DNA of 64,000 nt. Source: Fimenecus sp045594645 (GTDB taxonomy: Bacteria > Bacillota > Clostridia > Oscillospirales > Acutalibacteraceae). Under the pieces are notes generated by a model. That model saw nothing but the letters and a program-made list of their open reading frames with translations, made no database searches and was not told where the DNA came from. Shown here one piece after another: positions 9,789 through 17,648 of this stretch. The stretch is from positions 1 to 64,000 of the forward strand of contig JAZNYY010000029.1 of NCBI GenBank assembly GCA_045594645.1, written 5' to 3'. The position numbers and the translations under genes were made by a program. How positions within the stretch are numbered: position 1 is the stretch's first letter; every line of letters starts with the position of its first letter.

Positions 9789-10292
9789 ATGAAAAAGTAC
9801 ATAGCAATTCTGCTGTCCGTAGTTTTCTTTGTTCTCATTTTCGCAGGCTGTACTGCCGATAAAACAATTCCCTGTTCTTATCGTCACACCTGTGGCGATT
9901 TTGAAATCATATTAGAGGTCGAAGATACCGTTTATAAAAAATCCGAGCTTTCAGAAGATAAGCTTTTCAATTTCGTCGGCGAAATTAAATATTCGGGAAC
10001 CGAAAAAGTGACGCTTTATCACGCTGTGCCTATGTTCGCAATAGGTATGCACGGCTTAAAAACTCAAGACGGTGCTGATTATATATCGTCATCACAAGCT
10101 TCTGTATTGACAAGTACCGAAATTGCCCCCGGTGAAACGCTGACTTTTGAATGGACTGGTGAGGCTGATTATAAAAATATCGGCGGATTTGATAAAGGCA
10201 CATATACTGTCGATGCTTTTTATGAATTCGCGGTAGGCGAAGACGGAGAAGAAATAAGTGGCTCATTCGATATTCCGCTTATAATTGAATAA
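9789..10292 (+). CDS. Putative lipoprotein of unknown function
   Basis: 167 residues starting at the ATG after aaaggggattttatt. It has a lipoprotein signal: basic MKKY, a hydrophobic stretch and the lipobox IFAGC at residues 18-22, so the mature protein would be anchored on the outside of the membrane. The rest looks like a single beta-rich domain with alternating hydrophobic residues and acidic charge; I do not recognise a named family. Monocistronic, between the ftsZ terminator and a bidirectional terminator. Confidence 0.8.
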   Translation: MKKYIAILLSVVFFVLIFAGCTADKTIPCSYRHTCGDFEIILEVEDTVYKKSELSEDKLFNFVGEIKYSGTEKVTLYHAVPMFAIGMHGLKTQDGADYISSSQASVLTSTEIAPGETLTFEWTGEADYKNIGGFDKGTYTVDAFYEFAVGEDGEEISGSFDIPLIIE

Positions 10293-10294
10293 AT

Positions 10295-10331
10295 AAAAAA
10301 ACTGCGAGGTCTTTTGACTTCGCAGTTTTTA
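10295..10331. terminator. Bidirectional terminator
   Basis: ACTGCGAGGTC and GACTTCGCAGT pair around a TTTT loop, with A-rich sequence on the left and TTTTT on the right. It separates the convergent lipoprotein (plus) and XRE regulator (minus) and works on paper in both directions. Confidence 0.8.
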
Positions 10332-10345
10332 CATACTATTAAATT

Positions 10346-10648
10346 TTAAAGAGTCTTAACAAATTCAATCAATGCCTTCATTTGTTTATCATTGAGTCTT
10401 TTTGTGCTCTCAACTAATTCTTTAGTATAAAGAGGGTATTTATCCTCTTCATTAAAGAAATCTTTTGGGCTTATATTAAGATATTCGCAAATGTAGAAAA
10501 ACCCTGACATTGAGGGCATTGCGTAATTATTCTCAATTTTATTGATATAGCTTTCGCTCTGTCCCAAAGATAAACTCATATCACGGGCAGAAACACCTTT
10601 TTCTTGACGAAGCTCTGCTAAACGCTTGGAAAATTTATTGTTATACAT
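10346..10648 (-). CDS. XRE-family helix-turn-helix transcriptional regulator
   Basis: 100-residue cytoplasmic DNA-binding protein. The N-terminal HTH_3 domain (about residues 5-62) shows the typical RLAELRQEKGVSARDMS ... SYINKIENNYAMPS pattern; the C-terminal helix is short and probably dimerises. The start MYNNKF is chosen because GGAGG lies 8 bases upstream on the minus strand. An inverted repeat just upstream (10669-10687) is a candidate autoregulatory site. No effector or toxin partner gene is adjacent, so its targets are unknown. Confidence 0.88.
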   Translation of the reverse strand: MYNNKFSKRLAELRQEKGVSARDMSLSLGQSESYINKIENNYAMPSMSGFFYICEYLNISPKDFFNEEDKYPLYTKELVESTKRLNDKQMKALIEFVKTL

Positions 10649-10668
10649 TGGAAACACCTCCAAATAAT

Positions 10669-10687
10669 TTCTATATTTATTATAGAA
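10669..10687 (-). promoter_or_regulatory. Candidate operator/-10 region of the XRE gene
   Basis: Perfect inverted repeat TTCTATA-N5-TATAGAA, 20 bases upstream of the XRE start. It includes a minus-strand TATAAT (10679-10684). The position suits autorepression; this is inference from the symmetry. Confidence 0.45.
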
Positions 10688-10760
10688 TATGAAAAAAGCA
10701 TTTTATTCCATAAAAAGAAATATTTTATTTTCAATATATATCAAAAGTATCATATTATAC

Positions 10761-10802
10761 AAAAATGCCCGTAAAAGAACTAATCTTCTACGGGCGTTTT
10801 TT
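10761..10802 (-). terminator. Terminator after the Cys-rich small gene
   Basis: GCCCGTA (10767-10773) and TACGGGC (10789-10795) form the stem base, continued by AAGA/TCTT pairs, flanked by A5 and T6. It lies just downstream of the minus-strand gene ending at 10808, and could act in both directions. Confidence 0.75.
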
Positions 10803-10807
10803 ATGTA

Positions 10808-11023
10808 TTATAATAAAAAATCTTCTTTGTTGTATTTCTGCAAGGGTAAAGGTCGCCTTGGCTGACGCTTTAAGACATCATAAGAGAATTTTCTGCAGGC
10901 AAAATCCTTTTCAACAATTCCCTTTTTCTTGCAAAGCACCGTCTCACCGTCGGGAGAGCACTTGCCGAATTCACAGTATGAGCAGGAGGGGGATATTTCT
11001 TTTTTATTCAGTAGTTTTTTCAT
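10808..11023 (-). CDS. Small Cys-rich conserved protein
   Basis: 71-residue basic protein with four cysteines spaced as CxxC...(about 14)...C...C (CSYCEFG, TVLCKKKG, FACRKF), which looks like a small metal-binding knuckle. I recall closely similar short proteins in many Clostridia, described only as hypothetical. The pattern SPDGETVLCKKKGIV followed by FACRKFSYDVLKR looks strongly constrained. The opposite strand also has an open frame but lacks any such pattern. Confidence 0.7.
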   Translation of the reverse strand: MKKLLNKKEISPSCSYCEFGKCSPDGETVLCKKKGIVEKDFACRKFSYDVLKRQPRRPLPLQKYNKEDFLL

Positions 11024-11039
11024 AGCATCACCGTATTTC

Positions 11040-11112
11040 GTAGGGTTCGATATCTCGGCTCCCCTGAAAGGGGAGCTGTCAACGAAGTTGACTGAGGGGT
11101 TATTCGATACCC
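11040..11112 (+). repeat. Composite palindromic element (type A inside type B arms)
   Basis: Outer GTAGGG...TACCC ends enclose a two-hairpin element: CTCCCCT-GAA-AGGGGAG, then GTCAAC-GAA-GTTGAC, ending TGAGGGG. The same architecture occurs at 44048-44124 with different but still complementary stem sequences. Located between two minus-strand genes, non-coding. Confidence 0.8.
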
Positions 11113-11126
11113 AGTTTTATATATTT

Positions 11127-11153
11127 CGGGACGATGTTGGCATCGTCCCCTAC
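11127..11153 (-). repeat. Short GTAGGG-type palindromic element (type B)
   Basis: Read on the minus strand it starts GTAGGGGACGATG and ends CATCGTCCCG: stem GGGACGATG/CATCGTCCC. Other type B copies, all starting with GTAGGG or nearly so, are at 26033, 32917, 51357, 51385 and 52365. Confidence 0.75.
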
Positions 11154-11181
11154 ACAGTAATATAATCTGTTTAAATTCATT

Positions 11182-12237
11182 CTAACATATTTTCTTCTTA
11201 CTATCAATATCAAAAATCATAACGATACACATAATTGTTAAAGCAATAAATGCAGGCAACGAAACCGAAAATGCAGAGGCGGTTATATCGGTATTCATCA
11301 CCGCCGTTGTAATATCCACAGGAAAAATTAAAAGCAAAAGATGGCAAATCACCGCAGAAAGTGAGGCGCATAAAACTCTGCCTACGAAAAAATGGCTATA
11401 TTTTAACCCCGACGCCTTAATGTATGTATAGATTTGACAATGTACACAAAATCCGCCAAAGCCTATTGCCGCCGCCAATACGGGTAGTCCCATCTTTCCC
11501 GTAATCAGCGTGCACCCCTTTGTAACTTCAAGCACAGAAACTAAACTCATATAAGCCTCGTCACTTATCCTTGCGGATTTAATACACTCCGTAATCCCGC
11601 TGAAAAGCACCACCCACGCGCATATTCCCAAAATACTCTGTACTCCGTCTGTGACCGATGCCGATAATGCCATAAGCGGACTTTGCGCAGAATTCTCAAT
11701 GCTAATTTTAAGAGCTTTTTTATCATCAAAAAATGAGGTCGCAAAACCTAAAATAAGCGAAGAAATACAAAGCGAAGCAAAAATAATTATTCCCGCCTTA
11801 CTGCTTGCCAGCATATTGACACCTACCGCAGTTATAACAAAAGCAGGACCTCCGTTAACACAGAACATACAAAGCCGTTGAGCTTGATTTTTTGTGATTT
11901 GTCCTTTTTCAAGAAGCAAAAATGTCATTTTTGCACCTACGGGGAATCCGCCAACAAGCCCCATTATCACAACGGGCACGGTGCATAAGGGCTGATGCAA
12001 AACAAATCTCGTCAAAGGATAGAATAACTTATAAAAAAAGCTCAATGCCTCTGATTTTACTATGTATGCAGATAGTACCATAAACGGAAAAAGTGACGGT
12101 AAAATCACATTGAAGCAGATTTTCAAGCCATCTGTAACCCCTTGTGTTACAGCGTCAGGCATCTTGAATATACAAATCATACTTATAATTACCGCCGTAA
12201 TCGGCAAAATGTTTTGACCGAGTTTAATTGTTGCCAT
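11182..12237 (-). CDS. ylbJ: YlbJ-like sporulation integral membrane protein
   Basis: 351-residue polytopic membrane protein with about eight hydrophobic segments and the nucleoside-recognition/YlbJ-type core: NVILPSLFPFMVLS near residue 45, GGFPVGAKM near residue 100 and FCVNGGPAF near residue 128. In Bacillus, YlbJ is a SigE-dependent mother-cell protein needed for spore cortex formation; the role here is by family. It is divergent from yqfC-yqfD, also sporulation genes, which supports the call. A general transporter of the same fold remains possible. Confidence 0.78.
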   Translation of the reverse strand: MATIKLGQNILPITAVIISMICIFKMPDAVTQGVTDGLKICFNVILPSLFPFMVLSAYIVKSEALSFFYKLFYPLTRFVLHQPLCTVPVVIMGLVGGFPVGAKMTFLLLEKGQITKNQAQRLCMFCVNGGPAFVITAVGVNMLASSKAGIIIFASLCISSLILGFATSFFDDKKALKISIENSAQSPLMALSASVTDGVQSILGICAWVVLFSGITECIKSARISDEAYMSLVSVLEVTKGCTLITGKMGLPVLAAAIGFGGFCVHCQIYTYIKASGLKYSHFFVGRVLCASLSAVICHLLLLIFPVDITTAVMNTDITASAFSVSLPAFIALTIMCIVMIFDIDSKKKIC

Positions 12238-12282
12238 AAATTCACATCCCTTAAAATAATATTATTTTGTAAAGTAGAAAAT

Positions 12283-12310
12283 GAATTATTTTATTACTCG
12301 GTCATATAAT
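12283..12310 (+). promoter_or_regulatory. Possible SigE-like promoter for yqfC-yqfD
   Basis: GAATTATT (12283-12290) and CATATAAT (12303-12310) separated by 12 bases resemble the mother-cell SigE pattern (-10 CATAnnnT). yqfC and yqfD belong to the SigE regulon in Bacillus. A SigA reading of the same TATAAT is also possible. Confidence 0.35.
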
Positions 12311-12336
12311 TTTATGTAAGGCGGGTGTGTGCTTTT

Positions 12337-12606
12337 ATGCCAAGAAAAAAGAAAAATATGAATGTAAAACCGCGAATTCCATTGCCTGAGGCTCTAAATA
12401 ACGAGCCAAAAATTGAAATGCTTGGCAATCGCGAAATCATTGTTGACGGCACAAAAGGAATTGTGGAATACGGTGAAAATCTAATTAAACTTAATACGGG
12501 GGAGTATGTGCTGTCAGTTGTGGGTGATGAACTGATTATTAAGTCCTTTGACGGTAGCGTGGCGGTTATCAGCGGAAAAATAGCAGAAATAACTTTTGTT
12601 TCATAG
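12337..12606 (+). CDS. yqfC: Sporulation protein YqfC (YabP/YqfC family)
   Basis: 89 residues. The ATG at 12337 (MPRKKK) follows aaggcgggtg; an in-frame GTG at 12325 is less well placed. The YabP/YqfC pattern is seen in EMLGNREIIVDGTKGIVEYG, then NTGEYVLSVVGDELIIKSFD. In Bacillus this small protein is produced in the mother cell during sporulation; its mechanism is unknown. It lies 7 bases before yqfD, the usual partner. Confidence 0.88.
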   Translation: MPRKKKNMNVKPRIPLPEALNNEPKIEMLGNREIIVDGTKGIVEYGENLIKLNTGEYVLSVVGDELIIKSFDGSVAVISGKIAEITFVS

Positions 12607-12613
12607 GTGAAAT

Positions 12614-13795
12614 ATGATAATTATTGAATTCATAAGATATTTATTTGGTTACATAAATTTTAGGGCTTGGGGTGGATTTGCCGACAGGTTTATTAATCTT
12701 TGTACAAAAGACGAAATTCCATTGTGGAATATAAGAAATATAAACGGTAATATTACTGCAAGCACCACAATTGAAGGCTATTTGAATATCCGTCATGCCG
12801 CACGCAAATCGGGTATGAGACTTTGCGTGGTTGAGAAAAAAGGACTGTTGTTTTTCATAAAACGCAATAAAGCTCGCACAGGGCTTTTTCTCGGCTTTGC
12901 CTTGTCAATTATGATTATTACCATACTTTCGCAATTTGTCTGGAGTGTAAGTCTTGTGGGTAATATCACTCTTGATGATGATTATATCCTCGATACCTTT
13001 GAAAAATACGGAGTGTCTGTCGGCTCAAAAATCTCGTCAATCGATACCGAGCTTGCCGCCCAAAATGCTATGAGCGAAATTGAAAAGCTTTCTTGGGCGT
13101 CGGTGAATTTAAAAGGCTCTGTAATGGTAATTGAAGTTCGTGAAAAAACAGATGCTCCTGAAATTTATGACAGCGAAACGCCTACAAATCTTATTGCAAG
13201 CGAAGACGGAGTAATTCTCTCAATTGATGTGCTTAACGGCATTGAAGAGGTTAAACCGGGCTCGGCGGTGCTCAAAGGAGATTTACTTATTAGCGGGCTT
13301 ATTACTCACCCCGACGGTAGCGAAGAAGTAATCCACGGTGACGGCTATGTTAAAGCACTTGTAAAAAAGAATAAAGCATTTTCTTATACTGATTTTTCTC
13401 TGTATTGCCAAGTAACCGAGAAAACCCGAAAAAAACTTTTCTTTTTCGGTTTAGCCATTCCTTTGGGAACACAAGTCCCCGAAGAATACTTCGCCGAGCA
13501 TAAATCTTTTCTCAAAAATGATGAAATGCTGTTGCCGTTGGGAATAATAACAGAGTACGGCGCAGAATTTGGTCAGGAAAAATTCACGCCCGAAGAAGCA
13601 TTGCAAAATAAGCTTTCGCTATTCAGCAACGCTTTATATACAAAGAATTTGCTCGAAATAAGTCATATTTCAAACTCAACTTTGACAGAGAAAACGGGCG
13701 AATTTGGGAAAAATTACGAATTTTATGCAGAATGTGAGCAGGAAATTGGCACTTTACAGGAAATTTATGTTGAAAAAACTAATGACATTGCATAA
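12614..13795 (+). CDS. yqfD: Sporulation protein YqfD
   Basis: 393-residue membrane protein of the YqfD family. The N-terminal cytoplasmic part includes R-W-G-G-F region, followed by one membrane segment (about residues 90-112) and a large extracytoplasmic domain with a POTRA-like opening (VSLVGNITLDDDYILDTFEKYG). Partner of YqfC; made in the mother cell in Bacillus. The pair precedes phoH-ybeY, a gene order conserved across Firmicutes. The phoH promoter lies in its last codons. Confidence 0.9.
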   Translation: MIIIEFIRYLFGYINFRAWGGFADRFINLCTKDEIPLWNIRNINGNITASTTIEGYLNIRHAARKSGMRLCVVEKKGLLFFIKRNKARTGLFLGFALSIMIITILSQFVWSVSLVGNITLDDDYILDTFEKYGVSVGSKISSIDTELAAQNAMSEIEKLSWASVNLKGSVMVIEVREKTDAPEIYDSETPTNLIASEDGVILSIDVLNGIEEVKPGSAVLKGDLLISGLITHPDGSEEVIHGDGYVKALVKKNKAFSYTDFSLYCQVTEKTRKKLFFFGLAIPLGTQVPEEYFAEHKSFLKNDEMLLPLGIITEYGAEFGQEKFTPEEALQNKLSLFSNALYTKNLLEISHISNSTLTEKTGEFGKNYEFYAECEQEIGTLQEIYVEKTNDIA

Positions 13796-13810
13796 AAATT
13801 GTGATATAAT
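13782..13810 (+). promoter_or_regulatory. SigmaA-type promoter of phoH-ybeY-dgkA-era
   Basis: ATGACA (13782-13787), 17-base spacer, TATAAT (13805-13810), plus an extended -10 TGa. The -35 hexamer lies inside the end of yqfD. It would separate the vegetative operon from the sporulation genes upstream. Confidence 0.65.
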
Positions 13811-13855
13811 ATGTTAAATTTTACTAATTTTATCAAAATGGGATAGTAGAAAAAT

Positions 13856-14818
13856 ATGTATGAACAAATAATTAATGTCGACAGAATGGAACAAACTGTG
13901 AGCTTGTTCGGCAGTTTTGATGAAAATATAAGGCTTATTGAGTCACAGTACAATGTTAAAATTGTCAGCCGTGGTTCAGAGCTTAAAATAAGCGGTGACG
14001 CAGAAAATGTGTCAAAGGCTACCCGAGCAATTAACGGTCTTTTAATGCTTATAAATCGTGGCGAAGCCTTGTCAGAGCAGAATATCCGCTATGTGCTCTC
14101 TCTCGTTAATGAGGGCAATGAGGACAAGCTTTCCGAAATGACGGGTGATTGTGTCTGTATTACCGCAAAGGGTAAACCGATTAAGCCCAAAACTTTAGGT
14201 CAGAAAAAATACCTTGAAGCAATCAAAAATAATACAATAACCCTTGGCGCAGGTCCTGCGGGTACAGGTAAAACTTATCTCGCCGTTGCAATGGCAGTAA
14301 ATGCCTTCCGTGCAAAAGAGGTTAACAGAATTATTTTAACCCGCCCCGCAGTTGAAGCCGGCGAAAAATTAGGATTTCTACCGGGTGATTTGCAACAAAA
14401 GGTTGACCCTTATCTTCGCCCGCTTTATGATGCACTTTTTGATATGCTGGGTGCTGAGAGCTTTCAGCGTTATCAAGAGAGGGGAAGCATCGAGGTAGCA
14501 CCATTGGCTTATATGCGTGGCCGTACACTTGATGATAGCTTTATCATTCTCGACGAAGCGCAGAATACCACCCGCGAGCAGATGAAAATGTTTTTGACCC
14601 GATTAGGCTTTAATTCAAAAATCGTAGTTACGGGTGATGTAACACAGATTGACTTGCCCGACGGTAAAAAATCGGGCTTGGTTGAAGCAATGCGAATTCT
14701 CAAAGGGATTGACGATATTGCAATAAATGTATTCACAGAAAAAGATGTGGTTAGACACCGTCTTGTTCAGGATATAATCAAGGCTTATGAAAAGCAAGAA
14801 ATGAGGCAAAAGAAATGA
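13856..14818 (+). CDS. phoH: PhoH-family ATPase
   Basis: 320-residue cytoplasmic P-loop ATPase. The N-terminal 100 residues hold a KH-like region; the ATPase domain has Walker A GPAGTGKTYLA (near residue 138), Walker B FIILDEAQNTT (near residue 227) and a downstream GDVTQIDLP motif. The family is linked to RNA metabolism and ribosome maturation. It overlaps ybeY by 4 bases (ATGA), the standard Firmicutes pairing. No clear SD precedes the ATG at 13856, though the position agrees with the family's start. Confidence 0.93.
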   Translation: MYEQIINVDRMEQTVSLFGSFDENIRLIESQYNVKIVSRGSELKISGDAENVSKATRAINGLLMLINRGEALSEQNIRYVLSLVNEGNEDKLSEMTGDCVCITAKGKPIKPKTLGQKKYLEAIKNNTITLGAGPAGTGKTYLAVAMAVNAFRAKEVNRIILTRPAVEAGEKLGFLPGDLQQKVDPYLRPLYDALFDMLGAESFQRYQERGSIEVAPLAYMRGRTLDDSFIILDEAQNTTREQMKMFLTRLGFNSKIVVTGDVTQIDLPDGKKSGLVEAMRILKGIDDIAINVFTEKDVVRHRLVQDIIKAYEKQEMRQKK

Positions 14819-15321
14819 ACGAGAAACTCCGAGTAATTATTGACAATCAGCAGAATGTTATGAAAATTCCTACAGGTGTGCGAATGCTTGTGCGCCGTTG
14901 CTGTAAGGCAGTTCTTGCCAACGAGGGCTTTGAAGAACCGGCAGAAATCAGCGTAACCTTTGTTGATGACGAAACAATTCACGAATTAAATTTAAAGCAT
15001 CGTAAAATTGACAAAAGTACAGATGTGCTCTCATTCCCAATGGGTGAAAACGGCGAATATGATACAAATCTTGACACAGGTGCACTTGTTTTAGGTGATA
15101 TCATAATCTCAATTGAGCACGCATATGACCAAGCCGAAAAATACGGTCATACTCTTCAGCGCGAAATCGGATTTTTAACAGTTCATTCACTTCTTCATCT
15201 TCTCGGATATGACCATGTAAACGGCGGACTCGAAGCCGTTCAAATGCGCGAAAAAGAAGAAGCTGTACTCACTCGCGTAGGACTCAAGCGTAACGGCAGT
15301 TATTACTTTGACGAGGAATAA
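14815..15321 (+). CDS. ybeY: Endoribonuclease/rRNA maturation factor YbeY
   Basis: 168 residues. The metal site is seen as HSLLHLLGYDH near residue 124, matching the family HGxLHLxGYDH with Ser in place of Gly, and the STDVLSFP segment is present near residue 67. YbeY takes part in 16S rRNA 3' end maturation. Start overlaps phoH and stop is 3 bases before dgkA, so the four genes are one operon. Confidence 0.95.
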   Translation: MNEKLRVIIDNQQNVMKIPTGVRMLVRRCCKAVLANEGFEEPAEISVTFVDDETIHELNLKHRKIDKSTDVLSFPMGENGEYDTNLDTGALVLGDIIISIEHAYDQAEKYGHTLQREIGFLTVHSLLHLLGYDHVNGGLEAVQMREKEEAVLTRVGLKRNGSYYFDEE

Positions 15322-15324
15322 TTT

Positions 15325-15795
15325 ATGAAAAGCTTAATTAAAAGCTTCGGCTATGCCTTTCGTGGCATTTTTACAGCACTCACAAAAGAGCGCAATATGA
15401 GAATACATACCGTTTGTATGATTTATATGTATTTTTTCCTCTTTGCCTTTGACTTCTTTGAAATCTCGGGCACACAGCTTGCAGTTGTTTTTCTTGCAAA
15501 CGGACTTGTAATCGGCGGTGAGCTTATAAACACCGCAATTGAGCGTGCCGTTGATTTGTACGGAAGTGAGCATACCGAAAACGGCAAAATTGCAAAGGAT
15601 TGTGCTGCGGGCGCTGTGCTTGTGTTTACAATATTTTCGGTGCTTTGCGGTATTGCAATTATGTATCAGCCCGAAGCGTTCGAAGAACTTTTCGGATATT
15701 TTATTGCAAATCCCGTTGCAATAGTTTTATTCGCAATTTCAGTAGTAATTTTCAGTATATTTATTTTTAAAGGATTTCCAAAAAAGAAAGGGTAA
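15325..15795 (+). CDS. dgkA: Diacylglycerol/undecaprenol kinase family protein
   Basis: Small membrane kinase of the DgkA family. In Gram-positives these proteins phosphorylate undecaprenol, recycling the wall-precursor carrier. The ATP/metal motif ELINTAIERAVDL (near residue 66) and the N-terminal ERNMRIH segment are present. At 156 residues it is longer than the usual 120-130: a further hydrophobic segment with a basic FPKKKG end is added at the C-terminus. Position between ybeY and era is the standard one. Confidence 0.9.
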   Translation: MKSLIKSFGYAFRGIFTALTKERNMRIHTVCMIYMYFFLFAFDFFEISGTQLAVVFLANGLVIGGELINTAIERAVDLYGSEHTENGKIAKDCAAGAVLVFTIFSVLCGIAIMYQPEAFEELFGYFIANPVAIVLFAISVVIFSIFIFKGFPKKKG

Positions 15796-15798
15796 CTA

Positions 15799-16692
15799 AT
15801 GAATACTCCCAAAACCGCATTTATAGCAATTGTAGGTAAAGCCAATGTGGGCAAATCCTCAATACTTAACAAACTTTTAGGTACAAAAATTGCCATTGTA
15901 TCTTCAAAGCCGCAAACTACACGCACTCGTATTATGGGTGTGCTTACAACTGACGATAATGTTCAGCTTGTGTTTACCGATACACCGGGTTTCCATAAGC
16001 CCCGCACAAAGCTTGGCGAAAAAATGGTCAAGGCAGTAAGCGACAGTATTGAGGGCGTTGACGCTTGTCTTCTAGTAGTTGAGCCCGAGGGCGAATTAAA
16101 CCCCGCCGAGCTTGAGCTCATTGAAAAAATCAAAAAGGGAAAAAATCCTGCAATTCTTGCAATCAATAAAATTGATACAGTAAAAGAAAAAGAAAATCTT
16201 ATTTCGCGTATCGCCGAAATGACCGAGCATTATGATTTTGATGCCATTGTTCCTGTATCTGCACAAAACGGTAGCGGAATAAAAGAACTTTTAGAAGAAC
16301 TTAAAAAGCTTAGTTTTGAGTCAGAGCATTTCTTCCCGGATGACACTCTCACCGACCAGCCCGAAAGAGTATTGGCAGGCGAGATTATCCGTGAAAAAAT
16401 GTTAAGACTTTTAGATAAAGAAATCCCACACGGTACAGCAGTCAGCATTGAAAAAATGCGTGAGCGCAGTGACGGAATTATGGATGTTGAAGCCACAATC
16501 TTTTGTGAGCGCGAGAGCCATAAGGGTATTATAATCGGCAAGGGCGGGGCTATGCTTAAAAAGATTTCAACCTATGCCCGTCAGGATATGGAAAACTTTT
16601 TCGGTTGCAAAATTAATCTTCAATGCTGGGTAAAGGTTAAAGAGGGTTGGCGCAATCGCGAAGGACTTATTCACAATTTTGGCTTAGATTAA
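15799..16692 (+). CDS. era: GTPase Era
   Basis: 297-residue ribosome-assembly GTPase that binds 16S rRNA. The G1 motif is GKANVGKS (residues 11-18; usual form GRPNVGKS), G3 is DTPGFHKP, G4 is NKID, and the C-terminal KH domain contains GIIIGKGGAMLKKI. Start 3 bases after dgkA with ggtaact upstream. End of the phoH operon. Confidence 0.97.
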   Translation: MNTPKTAFIAIVGKANVGKSSILNKLLGTKIAIVSSKPQTTRTRIMGVLTTDDNVQLVFTDTPGFHKPRTKLGEKMVKAVSDSIEGVDACLLVVEPEGELNPAELELIEKIKKGKNPAILAINKIDTVKEKENLISRIAEMTEHYDFDAIVPVSAQNGSGIKELLEELKKLSFESEHFFPDDTLTDQPERVLAGEIIREKMLRLLDKEIPHGTAVSIEKMRERSDGIMDVEATIFCERESHKGIIIGKGGAMLKKISTYARQDMENFFGCKINLQCWVKVKEGWRNREGLIHNFGLD

Positions 16693-16782
16693 TTTACCAA
16701 TTCACTTTATTTTTACCACTCATATTTAAAATCAATCCACACAAATTATTAATGCAATACTCATTCAAAGGCGGTAATTTGT

Positions 16783-16947
16783 ATGGATAAAATGGCAATC
16801 TGGAGCAGATTTACACAAAGCGGCAGTGTAGAGGATTATTTAATGTATAAAAAATCCTTACAGAATAAAAAGCCCAATTACGACGAGGATTTGTACGATG
16901 AGGACGAATACGGACGGTCTGATACTCAAAGAACAGAATATCGGTGA
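16783..16947 (+). CDS. yqzL: YqzL-like small protein
   Basis: 54-residue ORF too short for routine gene calling. It has an excellent SD (AAAGGCGG, 8 bases before the ATG). Its N-terminal pattern MAIWSRFTQSGSVEDYLMYK matches what I recall of YqzL, a roughly 47-residue protein encoded just before recO in Firmicutes: Trp, Phe, (S/T)GS, then DYLxYK. The acidic C-terminus (NYDEDLYDEDEY) is an extension. It overlaps recO by 50 bases in another frame, so the two are likely coupled. Function unknown. Confidence 0.75.
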   Translation: MDKMAIWSRFTQSGSVEDYLMYKKSLQNKKPNYDEDLYDEDEYGRSDTQRTEYR

Positions 16948-17638
16948 AAAAGACAAGCTTGTTACGGTGCTTACACGCCATAACGGGCTTGTACGCGCTT
17001 TTGTCCGCGGTGCAAAATCCTTTAAAAACCGCAAAAACAGCGGGACGGGAATGTTCTGTTATTCAAAATTATCCTTATATAAAAGTAAGGATAGCTACAT
17101 AATTGACGAAGCCGAGCCCCTTGAAACCTTTTTCGGACTCCGCGATGATTTAGATAAAATTTCCCTCGCCCAGTATTTCGGCGAGCTTGCAATTTCGCTT
17201 GTGCAAGAGGAAGAGCCTGCCGAGGAGTATTTAAGACTTATTCTCAATTCGCTTCACTTTCTTGCAAAGGGTACAATGCCCAATGAACAGATAAAAGCAA
17301 TAACAGAGCTTCGTATGATGTGTATTGCGGGCTTTATGCCCAATTTAATTGCTTGTGAGCGTTGCGGAGAATATGAAACAAATACTATGTATTTTGATGT
17401 TGAGGACGGACTTCTCTATTGTGAAAATTGCATTTCTTCTCAAGCACTGTTTTCTCTTGATATCGGTCTTGTAAAAGCACTTCGCCATATTGCTTTTTCA
17501 GATTTTGAGAAAATTTATTCCTTTAAAATGGAAGAGTACGCAATCCCCGATTTGTCATACATTACAGAAAAGTATTTATTATCTAAATTACAAAGAAACT
17601 TCAAAACTTTAGAATTTTATAACAGTATTAAACAATAA
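16898..17638 (+). CDS. recO: DNA repair protein RecO
   Basis: 246 residues. N-terminal OB fold (TDGLILKEQNIGEKDKLVTVLT) and a zinc knuckle in the C-terminal half, CERCGEY...(about 16)...CENC. RecO loads RecA on SSB-coated DNA in the RecFOR pathway. The ATG at 16898 follows gaggat at 8 bases and lies within the yqzL-like gene. mutS2 follows after 10 bases. Confidence 0.94.
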   Translation: MRTNTDGLILKEQNIGEKDKLVTVLTRHNGLVRAFVRGAKSFKNRKNSGTGMFCYSKLSLYKSKDSYIIDEAEPLETFFGLRDDLDKISLAQYFGELAISLVQEEEPAEEYLRLILNSLHFLAKGTMPNEQIKAITELRMMCIAGFMPNLIACERCGEYETNTMYFDVEDGLLYCENCISSQALFSLDIGLVKALRHIAFSDFEKIYSFKMEEYAIPDLSYITEKYLLSKLQRNFKTLEFYNSIKQ

Positions 17639-17648
17639 GGAAAATATT

